Source of the DNA: Comamonas sp.
Lineage (GTDB): Bacteria; Pseudomonadota; Gammaproteobacteria; Burkholderiales; Burkholderiaceae_C
NCBI GenBank assembly: GCA_015478895.1
Contig: JADMKK010000025.1
Location: 1-64,000, forward strand
DNA: 64,000 nt
Reading direction: 5' to 3'
Shown: piece by piece, positions 35,307 through 44,184 of the stretch
Numbering within the stretch: the stretch's first letter is position 1
Layout of the letters: each line of letters starts with the position of its first letter
Translations under genes and position numbers: made by a program
The notes under the pieces: generated by a model
Databases searched by the model: none
What the model was told of the DNA's origin: nothing
Seen by the model: only the letters and a program-made list of their open reading frames with translations

Positions 35307-35507
35307 CTAAACCACCCAATTCACTATCCAGATCAACAACAGCACAAAGGCAAAAATTGCCACCACGCCGACCAGCACAATGTGCAGTGGCTTGATATGG
35401 GCTGCGTCTTTGTGCCACTCACTGCCCTTGCGCACCCCCAGCAAAGCCCAGGCCAGCGCCTTGAAGCTGCGCCAAAATGACGACGTAGGGCGCGGATCTG
35501 TACTCAA
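35307..35507 (-). CDS. DUF2970 small membrane protein
   Basis: The 66-residue protein has a basic N-terminal segment (FWRSFKALAWALLGVRKGSEW) and one transmembrane helix (IVLVGVVAIFAFVLLLIWIV), the DUF2970 pattern. Genes of this family sit between ctaG and ctaE in beta-proteobacterial oxidase clusters. Its start overlaps the end of ctaG. Confidence 0.9.
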   Translation of the reverse strand: MSTDPRPTSSFWRSFKALAWALLGVRKGSEWHKDAAHIKPLHIVLVGVVAIFAFVLLLIWIVNWVV

Positions 35508-36106
35508 GACGCCTGACCCTCCTTGACCGGCTGCACCGACGCCACCGGAGCGGCTGGCACACGCCCGCCGACTTCAAAGAAGGTGTAGCTCAGCGTGATC
35601 GTGGTCACGTCTTTGGGAATGCGCGGGTCAATCACAAAGGCCACCGGCCATTGCTTTTTCTCGCCGGGCATCAGCTCGTACTGGTTAAAGCAAAAACATT
35701 CCATCTTCACAAAGTGCGGCGCAGCTTGGCGCGGCGCGTAGCTGGGAATAGCCTGCGCGGCCATGGCCCGGTTCTGGACGTTCTGAAACTCATACATCAC
35801 CGTGGCCAGCTCACCGGGGTGTACCTGCATGGAGACCCGCTCAGGCTTGAAATCCCACGGCCCCCGTGCGTTGGCATCAAACTCCACGGTGATGGTGCGG
35901 CTCGTGTCCACTTGCGTGTTCGCGGGCATCTTGCCCACCACCCCATTGCCGGGCACTTGCCGCTCCGAAATGGTCAGAATGTTGATGCCCAAGGCCTCGC
36001 ACACATGTTTGTAGATGGGGATGAGTGCATAGCCAAAGGCAAACATGCCCAGCGTGATCACCAAGAGTTTGGTGACCATCTGCAAATTCGCGCGGCGCAG
36101 ACTCAT
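35504..36106 (-). CDS. ctaG: cytochrome c oxidase assembly protein CtaG (Cox11)
   Basis: CtaG (Cox11) inserts copper B into subunit I. The 200-residue protein has one membrane helix near the N terminus (KLLVITLGMFAFGYALIPIY) and a periplasmic domain. The copper cysteines are in ECFCFNQYELMPGE and the family stretch GVVGKMPANTQVDTSRTITVEFDAN is replaced only slightly. The ATG at 36106 with AAGGAAG upstream was preferred over the ORF start at 36133, which would overlap the gene above. Confidence 0.95.
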   Translation of the reverse strand: MSLRRANLQMVTKLLVITLGMFAFGYALIPIYKHVCEALGINILTISERQVPGNGVVGKMPANTQVDTSRTITVEFDANARGPWDFKPERVSMQVHPGELATVMYEFQNVQNRAMAAQAIPSYAPRQAAPHFVKMECFCFNQYELMPGEKKQWPVAFVIDPRIPKDVTTITLSYTFFEVGGRVPAAPVASVQPVKEGQAS

Positions 36107-36122
36107 ACCGAGCTTCCTTGCC

Positions 36123-36278
36123 TTAGCTGCCAAGCAGCGTCATTTTGGCCACAAAGCCAACGAAGAACACCACGGCAATCGACGCTAGCACCAGCGCCAT
36201 GCGCGTGTTGCGCTGGCGCTGCAGTTGCCAGGCTTCGGTGCGGTCTGGCATGGAGTTGCTGTGTTTAGGGTGAATCAT
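36123..36278 (-). CDS. small cytochrome oxidase assembly protein, 51 aa
   Basis: A short frame between ctaD and ctaG encodes MIHPKHSNSMPDRTEAWQ, a basic region RQRNTR, one transmembrane helix (ALVLASIAVVFFVGFVAKM) and a TLLGS end. This matches the small assembly protein often annotated in beta-proteobacterial cox clusters. It starts 3 bp after the ctaD stop and ends 16 bp before the ctaG start, and codon use is normal. Confidence 0.85.
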   Translation of the reverse strand: MIHPKHSNSMPDRTEAWQLQRQRNTRMALVLASIAVVFFVGFVAKMTLLGS

Positions 36279-36281
36279 GGT

Positions 36282-37934
36282 TTATCCAATCACGCGGGTG
36301 GCCGTGCTGTCCAATTTAGGAGGTGTTTCAAATGTGTGGAACGGTGCGGGAGATGGCACCTCCCACTCCAGACCTTCGGCGGCTTCCCACGGCTTTTGCG
36401 GTGCCACCGGCCCCTTGCCACGCATGGCAGGCACCACGACAGCCAGGAAGAAGTACACCTGCATCAGTCCGAAGCCAAAGGCGCCAATCGAGGCCACTGC
36501 GTTGAAATCAGCAAACTGCATGGGGTAGTCGGCATAGCGGCGTGGCATGCCCGCCAGCCCCAGAAAGTGCATGGGGAAGAAGGTGATGTTGAAAAAAATC
36601 AACGAGCCCCAGAAGTGGATCTGCCCGCGACGCTCCGAATACATGACCCCCGTCCATTTCGGTGCCCAGTAGTAGTAGGCCGCAAACATCGAAAACAGCG
36701 AGCCCGCCACCAGCACATAGTGGAAGTGCGCTACCACGTAATAGGTGTCCTGCAACTGAATATCGATGGGTGCCATCGACAAGATCAGCCCCGTAAACCC
36801 GCCCATGGTGAAGACGAAGATGAAGCCCACCGAGAACAGCATCGGTGTCTCAAACGTCATCGAACCGCGCCACATGGTGGCAACCCAGTTGAAGACCTTC
36901 ACGGCTGTGGGCACCGAGATCAGCATGGTCGAATACATGAAAAACAGCTGACCCGTGACGGGCATGCCCGTCGTGAACATGTGGTGGGCCCAGACGATAA
37001 AGCTCAAGATGGCAATCGAGCTGGTCGCATACACCATGGAGGCATAACCAAACAGCTTCTTGCGGCTGAACGCCGGCACGATCTGGCTGACGATGCCAAA
37101 GGCCGGCAAGATCATGATGTAGACCTCAGGGTGCCCGAAGAACCAGAAAATGTGCTGGTACATCACCGGGTCGCCACCGCCTGCGGGGTTAAAGAAGCTG
37201 GTGCCGAAGTGGCGGTCGGTCAGCGTCATGGTGATGGCGCCGGCCAGCACAGGCATCACGGCAATCAGCAGGTACGCCGTAATCAGCCAGGTCCATGCAA
37301 ACATGGGCATTTTCATCAGCGTCATGCCGGGCGCGCGCATGTTCAAGATGGTGACGATGATGTTGATCGACCCCATGATGGAACTGGCTCCCATGATGTG
37401 CATCGCAAAGATGCTAGTGTCCATCGACGGGCCCATCTGCAGCGTCAGCGGTGCGTACAGCGTCCAGCCTGCGGCCGGGGCGCCACCGGGCATAAAGAAC
37501 GAGCCCACCAGCATGGTGCCTGCAGGCACCATCAGCCAGAAGCTGAAGTTGTTCATGCGCGCAAAGGCCATGTCGGATGCGCCAATTTGCAGCGGCAGCA
37601 TCCAGTTCGCGAAGCCCACAAAGGCCGGCATGATGGCACCAAACACCATGATCAACCCGTGCATGGTGGTGAGCTGGTTGAACAGCTCGGGGTTCACCAA
37701 CTGCAACCCGGGCTGAAACAGCTCGGCGCGAATCAGCAGCGCCAGCACGCCGCCAATCATCAGCATGGTGAAACTGAACAGCAGGTACAGCGTGCCGATG
37801 TCTTTGTGATTAGTGGCATACAGCCAGCGCCGCCAGCCAGTCGGCGTGGCGTGGTGATGATCATGGTGGTGATCGTCGTGGGGGTGATGCGCTTCATGCG
37901 CAGCACCGTGAGAAGGTGGGTAAATGGCGCTCAT
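36282..37934 (-). CDS. ctaD: cytochrome c oxidase subunit I
   Basis: Subunit I is the catalytic 12-helix protein with the heme A and heme a3-CuB sites. The 550-residue protein has a His-rich N terminus (HHPHDDHHHDHHHA), then TNHKDIGTLYLLFSF, the active-site WFFGHPEVYIMILPAFG with the cross-linked His-Tyr pair, and TYYVVAHFHYVLVAG with heme ligands. The motif places it in the A1 heme-copper class. The ATG at 37934 starts the conserved protein. Confidence 0.97.
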   Translation of the reverse strand: MSAIYPPSHGAAHEAHHPHDDHHHDHHHATPTGWRRWLYATNHKDIGTLYLLFSFTMLMIGGVLALLIRAELFQPGLQLVNPELFNQLTTMHGLIMVFGAIMPAFVGFANWMLPLQIGASDMAFARMNNFSFWLMVPAGTMLVGSFFMPGGAPAAGWTLYAPLTLQMGPSMDTSIFAMHIMGASSIMGSINIIVTILNMRAPGMTLMKMPMFAWTWLITAYLLIAVMPVLAGAITMTLTDRHFGTSFFNPAGGGDPVMYQHIFWFFGHPEVYIMILPAFGIVSQIVPAFSRKKLFGYASMVYATSSIAILSFIVWAHHMFTTGMPVTGQLFFMYSTMLISVPTAVKVFNWVATMWRGSMTFETPMLFSVGFIFVFTMGGFTGLILSMAPIDIQLQDTYYVVAHFHYVLVAGSLFSMFAAYYYWAPKWTGVMYSERRGQIHFWGSLIFFNITFFPMHFLGLAGMPRRYADYPMQFADFNAVASIGAFGFGLMQVYFFLAVVVPAMRGKGPVAPQKPWEAAEGLEWEVPSPAPFHTFETPPKLDSTATRVIG

Positions 37935-37969
37935 GTGCGGGTCTCCCTGGCTCGTTCTGTTCGATGCGC

Positions 37970-39592
37970 TCACTGCGCGGCCACAATATCGACACGGCGC
38001 GCCTGCTCATCGGCCCCGGCGCTGTCGGTAATGGTTTGCGGTTTGCGCAGCTCGATGCGCTCTGACGCAATGCCCGCATCGGTCAGGGCCTTGGCCACAG
38101 CCTGTGCGCGCTGCTTGGCAATCTCGGCGTTCACCTCGGCACTGCCCGTGGCATCCACGTAACCCGACAAAGCAATCTTCACATCGCCATTGCTTTGCAG
38201 CCACGGCACGGCCTGCTGCAACGTGGCCTTCGCCTTGTCGTCCAAAGTGCTTTGGCCCGTGGCAAAGAAGATTTGGTAAGGCATACCGGCCTCAGCGGCG
38301 GCTGTGTCGATGGCACCATCCACCGGTGCTGCATACTCAGTCACGCCTTGTGCCACTTGCTCCACCGACAAGTTATCGGCGGGGGTATCAGGCGCTGCGC
38401 TGGCAGTGCTTTCACCTTCCGGGAATTTGCCTGTCCGGGCTTCGGTAAACAGAGCCGGCTGCACAAGTTGGCCGGTCTGATTGCTCCAGTTATTTTTGAC
38501 GTAAGTCAGCACTGCCGCCAGCTCCACATCGCTCAACTGTTTCCACGCAGGCATGGTGCCGTTGGCGCGACCTTCCAGCAGCACGTGCATGGGTTCGGCC
38601 AGACTGCCTTTGACCAAAGCACTGCCATCCAGCGCCTTGATCGCACCAGCCCCCTTGCCGTTGGCTTGGTGGCACGCAGCGCAATTGGTGGCATACACCT
38701 TGTCGCCCCGTGCCATCAGCTCTTCGAGCTTCCACTCTTTCGTGGGGTCGTCGCGTTTGGAGGCAGCCAGCTTTTGCTGCTCTTCCACCCATACAGCGTA
38801 TTGCGTGGTATCGAGCACCTTCACATGAATGGGCATGTAAGCATGCTCTTTGCCGCACAACTCGGCGCACTGGCCGTAATAGTCGCCCGGCTTGTCGGCC
38901 TTGAACCACGTATCGCGCACAAAGCCTGGGATTGCGTCCTGCTTGATACCAAAGGCCGGCACCATGAAGCTGTGAATCACATCATTGGCCGTGGTGATGA
39001 TGCGTACCTTTTTACCGACCGGCACGACCAGTGGGTTGTCCACACGCAACAAATAATCTTTCGGGGCATTGCTCACATCGCCGCTGTCGGACATGGCGCG
39101 GTGGCTGCTGTCGATGGTGGACAAAAAGCTCAAGCCTTCACCGGGCCCTTTGAGGTAGTCATAACCCCATTTCCACTGGTAGCCAGTGGCTTTGATGGTC
39201 AGCTCCGCATTGGTCGTGTCTTTTTGCGCCACCAGCACCTTGGTGGCAGGCAGGGCCATCAAGATGACGATGATGAAAGGAATCACCGTCCACACCACCT
39301 CCACCGTCGCTGATTCATGGAAGTTTGCAGCCTTGGCGCCTTGTGATTTGCGGTGCTTCCAGATGGAATAAAACATCACCGCAAACACGCCGAGAAAGAT
39401 CACCACGCAAATGCCCAGCATCATCCAGTGCAGGAAGTGCTGCTCCTGAGCAATGCGCGTGACGGGCGGGTGCAGATTGAGCTGCCTGACCGCCGGGCCA
39501 CCAGGTAAATCCTGCACCGCATGCGCTGCACTGCTGATCCAGTACAGGGCGGCGGCACTCAGCGAACTCAATGGGGAAATGCTGCTTTTCAT
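37970..39592 (-). CDS. ctaC: cytochrome c oxidase subunit II fused to cytochrome c and OmpA-like domains
   Basis: The 540-residue protein has a signal peptide and two transmembrane helices (about 58-77 and 103-120), then the CuA domain with GYQWKWGYDYL and the ligands in CAELCGKEHAYM (about 242-253). A class I cytochrome c domain follows (CAACH near 304-308, axial Met in GTMPAW). After a Thr/Ala/Pro linker comes a C-terminal OmpA-like domain (about 437-537): PYQIFFATGQSTLDDKAKA, LSGYVDATGSAEVN, AKQRAQAVAKAL, EQARRVDIV. Subunit II with cytochrome c is caa3-like and known; the added peptidoglycan-binding-type domain is unusual. GTG at 39601 is an alternative start. Confidence 0.93.
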   Translation of the reverse strand: MKSSISPLSSLSAAALYWISSAAHAVQDLPGGPAVRQLNLHPPVTRIAQEQHFLHWMMLGICVVIFLGVFAVMFYSIWKHRKSQGAKAANFHESATVEVVWTVIPFIIVILMALPATKVLVAQKDTTNAELTIKATGYQWKWGYDYLKGPGEGLSFLSTIDSSHRAMSDSGDVSNAPKDYLLRVDNPLVVPVGKKVRIITTANDVIHSFMVPAFGIKQDAIPGFVRDTWFKADKPGDYYGQCAELCGKEHAYMPIHVKVLDTTQYAVWVEEQQKLAASKRDDPTKEWKLEELMARGDKVYATNCAACHQANGKGAGAIKALDGSALVKGSLAEPMHVLLEGRANGTMPAWKQLSDVELAAVLTYVKNNWSNQTGQLVQPALFTEARTGKFPEGESTASAAPDTPADNLSVEQVAQGVTEYAAPVDGAIDTAAAEAGMPYQIFFATGQSTLDDKAKATLQQAVPWLQSNGDVKIALSGYVDATGSAEVNAEIAKQRAQAVAKALTDAGIASERIELRKPQTITDSAGADEQARRVDIVAAQ

Positions 39593-39679
39593 AGTTCTCA
39601 CTTGCGTCTGAGCCTCCGGAAATCCGTTACACCCTTGCCAGGCAATGCGGTACAGCGTCGAGCGAAGAAAGCGGGAAAA

Positions 39680-39934
39680 CTAAGGTGACAAGCACCCTAA
39701 ACCCGACTGCTGGCTACACCGCAGTGTGAGCGGCAGGACAGCAAAAAAACTCAGGGATTTCAAGCAGGAACGCGCACCGGTGCGGCTGCGCACTGTAGGA
39801 CGTTGCGCAGACTTCGATGGATGCAAGTGCAGGCGGTGCGCGGCCAAAGCTGCGCTGCCTGAAGAGATGACTGGGTAAGAGCCAGGCGCAAGATCTGCGC
39901 CTGAGGCTGTTGACAATGCAAAACGACGCACCAA
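39680..39934 (-). CDS. possible small ORF upstream of the cox operon
   Basis: On the minus strand GGAGG is followed six bases later by TTG-GTG and an open frame of 84 codons ending in a hydrophobic stretch (LSFFAVLPLTL). The composition is Ser/Arg/Ala-rich and I recognise no family. It could be a leader peptide or chance. The rest of the 39593-40075 gap holds nothing else I can name apart from the cox promoter region. Confidence 0.25.
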   Translation of the reverse strand: MVRRFALSTASGADLAPGSYPVISSGSAALAAHRLHLHPSKSAQRPTVRSRTGARSCLKSLSFFAVLPLTLRCSQQSGLGCLSP

Positions 39935-40075
39935 TTGATTCCTCCCCCTGACGACCCCTGGCCGCTGGCTGCACGCCTGCAGAAAAAATGCTTCTGCCGT
40001 GGCGCTTGCTATCAGTTGTTGGAAAAATTGTAGGTTGCTTTGCGTTAAATCAAAGGGGCAAAAGCTGGCTTTGAG

Positions 40076-40984
40076 CTATCGCTTACCCTGTTGTTTACCT
40101 TGTCTGAGCATGCTTCGCATGGTGTCCAGCGAGACCGTGCTTTCCTCGCCGATGGCAACGCGGGGCTGTGATTTGAAAGCATGACCGTAGACCAGTTCAA
40201 ACGTCAGCGCAAACTGCCCTTCACTGCCATCAAGACGCATGTGCTTGCCCAGAGCGAGGTGCAATTGCTGCAGGAAGCCACGTCCGCGCAAGGCAGCAAA
40301 TCGCTGAGGATGCAGATTGCAGCCTACGCCTCGCAACTCTTGCAGCAAGCGCTCAGGCGTTTCAAACGTCAGCGTGATGCTTTCCATGTCCATGACCGGC
40401 TCAGCAAAGCCAGACTGCACCAGCATGTCACCCCAGTCGTGCATGTCGGTGAATTGGTGGCCCGCTGCAGGCCAGCCTTGGGCGGCATACATCTGACGCA
40501 ACTCGCGCGCCGTATCTGGCCCAAGGCAAGAGAACATCAAAAAACCGTCCACTGTCAGTGCGCGCTGCCAGGCCTGAATCATCTGTAGAGGTTCTGCCTG
40601 GGTGTGCAATGCCATATTCGCCCACAGCATTTCTACGCTACCGGCTTCAGGCATGCGCACCAAGGTTTTGCCGCCCGTCCAGTTGGCAGGGCTCCACCAA
40701 CTTCGTGCCCAATGTGCCTGCGCCGCCGCTTGCATGCGCGGCGCTGTTTCGACCACATAGCACATCGCTTTGGGATAACGCTGCGCCACCATCTCATGGG
40801 CTTGCAGCCCTCCTCGCACGGCATGCCAGTGGCACCAGCTTTGGGGCGCGCGAGTGATCCATTGCAAACGCTCTTGCATGCGTTTACCCACTTCTTCGTG
40901 CAACCAGGGAGAGAGCGTGGGCGCCCCTTTGTGCCAGCGTTGGGCGGCGACAGGGTCAATGGTGGGCGGGAGCAATTCAGACAT
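40076..40984 (-). CDS. BioC-like methyltransferase with degenerate SAM motif
   Basis: The 302-residue protein resembles BioC/biotin-synthesis methyltransferases: an LPPTIDPVAAQRWH start, VEMLWANMALHTQAEP, ALTVDGFLMFSCLGPDTARELRQ and GHQFTDMHDWGDMLVQSGFAEPVMDME. The usual glycine-rich motif I is missing; WCHWHAVRGGLQAHEMVAQ stands in its place. SAM binding may therefore be weak or lost. In biotin synthesis BioC methylates malonyl-ACP, but no bio genes are near. The start at 40984 begins the conserved protein. Confidence 0.75.
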   Translation of the reverse strand: MSELLPPTIDPVAAQRWHKGAPTLSPWLHEEVGKRMQERLQWITRAPQSWCHWHAVRGGLQAHEMVAQRYPKAMCYVVETAPRMQAAAQAHWARSWWSPANWTGGKTLVRMPEAGSVEMLWANMALHTQAEPLQMIQAWQRALTVDGFLMFSCLGPDTARELRQMYAAQGWPAAGHQFTDMHDWGDMLVQSGFAEPVMDMESITLTFETPERLLQELRGVGCNLHPQRFAALRGRGFLQQLHLALGKHMRLDGSEGQFALTFELVYGHAFKSQPRVAIGEESTVSLDTMRSMLRQGKQQGKR

Positions 40985-41060
40985 CAAAAACAAACCATCC
41001 AAAGCATCCAGCCGCCACACGGCGTGACGGCTTCAGTTGCCGCGGCAGTATATTGATTTC

Positions 41061-41771
41061 ATGCTGCCGCGCTGGCCGTCATGGCTATCCCAATCGAAAA
41101 TCCCCAGCCAATGCCTGGCTTGCCACGCGTGGCCTTGCGCCGACGTGCTGTGCCACCACTGTTGGCAAACTTTTCACCACCACCCTTGGCGCTGCACGGG
41201 CTGCGCCCTGTCCTTACCGGGCTTGAATGCCGCACGCCCACGCTGTGGGCAGTGCATGCGCCACCCGCCGATTTGGGAGCAGTGCCACGCATGGACCACC
41301 TATGCCTACCCGTGGTCGCAACTGCTGGCGCGCTGGAAGTTTGGGCAGCAACCGGGGCTGGCCCGGCACTTTGCGCGCTGGATGCAGCAATCGCCCGCCG
41401 TCATCACCGCGCTGGAGCATGCCCAGGTTGTGATTGCCGTACCCTTGTCAGCCCAGCGCATGCGCGAGCGAGGCTACAACCCGGCGGCACAGATGGCCCA
41501 AATGCTGGCACCCCGCAAAAATCTGGTCGCCGTCTTGGTGCGCCAGCGCCACACAGCCCCACAAAGTCATTTGACGCGCGCGCAACGCCTGCGCAATGTG
41601 CGTGCGGCGTTCTCTGTCCCCAGTCACCAGCAGGCGCCAATCAGCCAGCGCCGGGTACTGCTGATTGACGATGTCATGACCACGGGAGCCACGCTGCATG
41701 CCGCCACACGCTGCCTGCTGAAGGCAGGCGCTGCCAGCGTGCAGGTCTTGTGCGTGGCGCGAACGCCGTGA
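41061..41771 (+). CDS. comF: ComF family phosphoribosyltransferase-like protein
   Basis: The 236-residue protein has an N-terminal zinc-finger region ([17 protein letters not shown] and CTGC, CGQC) and a PRPP-binding phosphoribosyltransferase domain ending in [17 protein letters not shown]. ComF is linked to DNA uptake and recombination. The ATG at 41061 is divergent from the BioC-like gene and at the start of homology. Confidence 0.93.
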   Translation: MLPRWPSWLSQSKIPSQCLACHAWPCADVLCHHCWQTFHHHPWRCTGCALSLPGLNAARPRCGQCMRHPPIWEQCHAWTTYAYPWSQLLARWKFGQQPGLARHFARWMQQSPAVITALEHAQVVIAVPLSAQRMRERGYNPAAQMAQMLAPRKNLVAVLVRQRHTAPQSHLTRAQRLRNVRAAFSVPSHQQAPISQRRVLLIDDVMTTGATLHAATRCLLKAGAASVQVLCVARTP

Positions 41772-41811
41772 AGCCCGCAGGGAAGTGCACAAAGGCGGAC
41801 AATACGCCGCC

Positions 41812-42297
41812 ATGTTTCATATCGTTCTTGTTGAGCCTGAGATTCCACCGAATACAGGCAATATCATCCGCTTGGCCGCCAATACGGGCTGCCAGCTGCA
41901 CCTCATTGAGCCCCTGGGTTTTTCCATGGAAGACCGCCTGATGCGCCGCGCAGGGCTGGACTACCACGAGTACACCAGCACCCGCCGCCACGCTAACTGG
42001 CAAGCTTTTCTGGAGACCATGCAGCCCCACCGCGAACGCATGTTTGCGATGACAACGCACGGCAGCCAGCCCGCGCATTTACTGCAATTTCAGGCGGGCG
42101 ACTGGTTCGTGTTTGGCTGTGAAACGCGTGGCCTGGCATCGGAGATTCGGGAATCTTTCCCCACCCAGCAGCGCCTGCGCCTGCCCATGCTGGAAGGCCA
42201 GCGCAGCCTGAACCTGTCCAATGCTGTGGCAGTGACTGTTTTTGAAGCGTGGCGACAAAATGGCTTTCTGACTCCCAGCGGCAGCCCTGCACGTTAA
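41812..42297 (+). CDS. trmL: tRNA (cytidine(34)-2'-O)-methyltransferase
   Basis: TrmL methylates the wobble 2'-O of tRNA-Leu using a SPOUT knot fold. The 161-residue product begins [20 protein letters not shown] and has the knot motifs [17 protein letters not shown] and [24 protein letters not shown]. The length is standard. Confidence 0.95.
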   Translation: MFHIVLVEPEIPPNTGNIIRLAANTGCQLHLIEPLGFSMEDRLMRRAGLDYHEYTSTRRHANWQAFLETMQPHRERMFAMTTHGSQPAHLLQFQAGDWFVFGCETRGLASEIRESFPTQQRLRLPMLEGQRSLNLSNAVAVTVFEAWRQNGFLTPSGSPAR

Positions 42298-42310
42298 ACC
42301 CCGTCTCGGT

Positions 42311-42787
42311 TCAAGCCCAGTCACCCATGGGCGCGCCGTAGCTGCGTGTCAGTGACTCGGCCACGCACACCGGCTTGTCGCTGCCTTCGCGCTCCATGGT
42401 CACCCGCCACGTGATTTGCACGCCTTCGGTGCCCAGCGCTTGCACCGTCTGCACGGCAATGCGGGCGCGGACACGGCTGTTGACGGGTACGGGTGATGGG
42501 AAGCGCACCTTGTTCAAGCCGTAGTTCACGCCCATTGTGCTGCCTTCAATATGCACGGCCTGCCCCAGAAACAGCGGCAGCAGCGACAGCGACAAAAAGC
42601 CATGCGCAATGGGCGCACCAAACGGGCCTTGCGCGGCTTTGACGGGGTCAATGTGAATCCATTGCTGGTCACCCGTGGCATCGGCAAACTGCTGAATCTG
42701 CGCTTGCGTGATGGTGTTCCAGTCCGTGACGGCAATTTCCTGGCCTGCGCAGTTGCGCAGTTCGACGTAAGAGTTGAAGGTTTTCAT
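42311..42787 (-). CDS. MaoC-like (R)-hydratase domain protein
   Basis: The 158-residue protein has the single hot-dog hydratase pattern: FADATGDQQWIHIDPVKAAQGPFG with the Asp-His catalytic pair and IAHGFLSLSLLP. MaoC-like enzymes hydrate enoyl-CoA to (R)-3-hydroxyacyl-CoA. The substrate is not clear. It is convergent with trmL and close to its end. Confidence 0.92.
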   Translation of the reverse strand: MKTFNSYVELRNCAGQEIAVTDWNTITQAQIQQFADATGDQQWIHIDPVKAAQGPFGAPIAHGFLSLSLLPLFLGQAVHIEGSTMGVNYGLNKVRFPSPVPVNSRVRARIAVQTVQALGTEGVQITWRVTMEREGSDKPVCVAESLTRSYGAPMGDWA

Positions 42788-42860
42788 GCGTGCAATCTAG
42801 ACCGCACCCTCTGCAACGTCAGTCGGCCCAGCGACAAGGGTTGGCCCTAGGATTTATGCA

Positions 42861-42910
42861 TCAAATATGCCTCTAGCCCTTATGTAGCAAGGGCATACAG
42901 CTATCAATTG
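42861..42910. repeat. short palindromic intergenic repeat (CTAGCCCTT family)
   Basis: GCCTCTAGCCCTTATGTAGCAAGGGC and ACAGCTATCAATTG repeat the pattern seen at 2970 and 17332. It lies between the LysE and MaoC genes, both on the minus strand. Confidence 0.6.
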
Positions 42911-42934
42911 CATGGGGTGCAGCGGCCATGGGGA

Positions 42935-43573
42935 TTAGCCCTGATCTGCCGCGCGCTGCACAAAAAACAGCCCCAGCCCCACCAGCATTAGCAAACCGCC
43001 AAAAATGCGGTTTTGCCAGCGCATGGCTTCTGGGCTGCGCATCCAGCGGCGCAATGCGCTGGCGCTGGCAGCATAGCCATGCATGACCGCGGTATCCACC
43101 GCCAGACAAGTGACCGACATCACCAGCAACTGCTGCCACAGCGGGCGCTGCGTAGTCAGGAACTGCGGCAGCACTGCCACCATAAAAATGATGCCTTTGG
43201 GGTTGGTGGCGTTGGTCAGAAACCCGGACAAGGTGCGCTGCGTCCACGGTAAGGGCGTGGCCTGTAGATAACCCACATCCACGCCATTGCCCACGCTGCG
43301 CCACTGGCTCCAGCCCAGATAGATCAAATAGCAGGCACCCAGCACTTTGACCGCCGTGAAGGCCATGTCTGAAGCAATCAGCACCGCGCCAACGCCACCA
43401 CCAGCTATCAAGAGAATGAGCAGTAAGCCCAGCTGCAGCCCCGCAATGGTGGCGGAAGTCTGGCGCACGCCATAAGCCAATCCATGGCTCATCGACAGCA
43501 CAGCACCGGAGCCCGGAGAAATGGCAATGAACACACATGCCGAGAAAAAAGCCAACCAAGTCTGAAAGTCCAT
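42935..43573 (-). CDS. LysE/RhtB family amino-acid exporter
   Basis: The 212-residue inner-membrane protein has six hydrophobic helices and the family start FQTWLAFFSACVFIAISPGSGAVLSMSHGLAYG. GLQLGLLLILLIAGGGVGA and FLTNATNPKGIIFMVAVLPQF are conserved. Substrates of this family are amino acids or derivatives. The ATG at 43573 begins homology. Confidence 0.93.
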   Translation of the reverse strand: MDFQTWLAFFSACVFIAISPGSGAVLSMSHGLAYGVRQTSATIAGLQLGLLLILLIAGGGVGAVLIASDMAFTAVKVLGACYLIYLGWSQWRSVGNGVDVGYLQATPLPWTQRTLSGFLTNATNPKGIIFMVAVLPQFLTTQRPLWQQLLVMSVTCLAVDTAVMHGYAASASALRRWMRSPEAMRWQNRIFGGLLMLVGLGLFFVQRAADQG

Positions 43574-43668
43574 CGAACGCCTGCCGTACCGTGCAAAGCT
43601 TGCGATCTTACGGACTTCTGCACCCTCGGATGAAGCCGTGTGCATCGCGTGCTACGCTGCGCGCCATC

Positions 43669-44106
43669 ATGCTTTTCAACCCCACCCAAGCTGACGTGCG
43701 CCGCTTTTTCTGTAGCGTGCGCAGCAAAATGAAAAATAACGCCCCGATGGAGGCGATTGAGACACTGGCCAGCCTGTGGATTGATGAACACCCCGAGTAT
43801 TTTGCGGAGCTCGATGACGTAGAGGCATCCGTAGCACGCAATTACGACTTGGAGCCGGATCGCACCAACCCGTTTCTGCACCTGTCCATGCACCTGTCCA
43901 TCAGTGAGCAATGCAGCATCGACCAGCCGCGTGGCATTCGCCAGGCTGTGGAGTTGCTGGCCAAGCGCCGTGGCGATTTGCACAAGGCGCACCATGAAGC
44001 GATGGAATGCCTGGGCCAGATGCTGGCCGACAGCCAGCGCCACGGCCACCCGCCCGATGGCAACCAGTATGTAGCTGCCGTGCAGCGCCGCGCCACCCGC
44101 GATTAA
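43669..44106 (+). CDS. DUF1841 family protein
   Basis: The 145-residue soluble protein has the DUF1841 pattern: MLFNPTQADVRRFFCSV, WIDEHPEYFAELDD, NPFLHLSMHLSISEQCSIDQPRG and HKAHHEAMECLGQML. The role is unknown, and the family is common in beta- and gamma-proteobacteria. The ATG at 43669 was chosen from the conserved start; the ORF continues 44 codons upstream without homology. Confidence 0.93.
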   Translation: MLFNPTQADVRRFFCSVRSKMKNNAPMEAIETLASLWIDEHPEYFAELDDVEASVARNYDLEPDRTNPFLHLSMHLSISEQCSIDQPRGIRQAVELLAKRRGDLHKAHHEAMECLGQMLADSQRHGHPPDGNQYVAAVQRRATRD

Positions 44107-44125
44107 CACCGGCCCCTTCCATGCC

Positions 44126-44159
44126 AAAGGCCCGCGCACCCCTGTGCAGCGGGCCTTTT
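44126..44159. terminator. bidirectional terminator
   Basis: AAAGGCCCGC and GCGGGCCTTTT pair between the convergent DUF1841 and cytochrome c genes. Confidence 0.75.
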
Positions 44160-44184
44160 GTCCATCTAAAGCAGTGCGTGCCGA

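Noticed and set aside
36225-38162. Plus-strand ORF of 645 codons across the oxidase subunit I region
   Set aside because: It is antisense to ctaD, has a His/Arg-rich composition without a fold, and no ribosome site; a codon-bias shadow.
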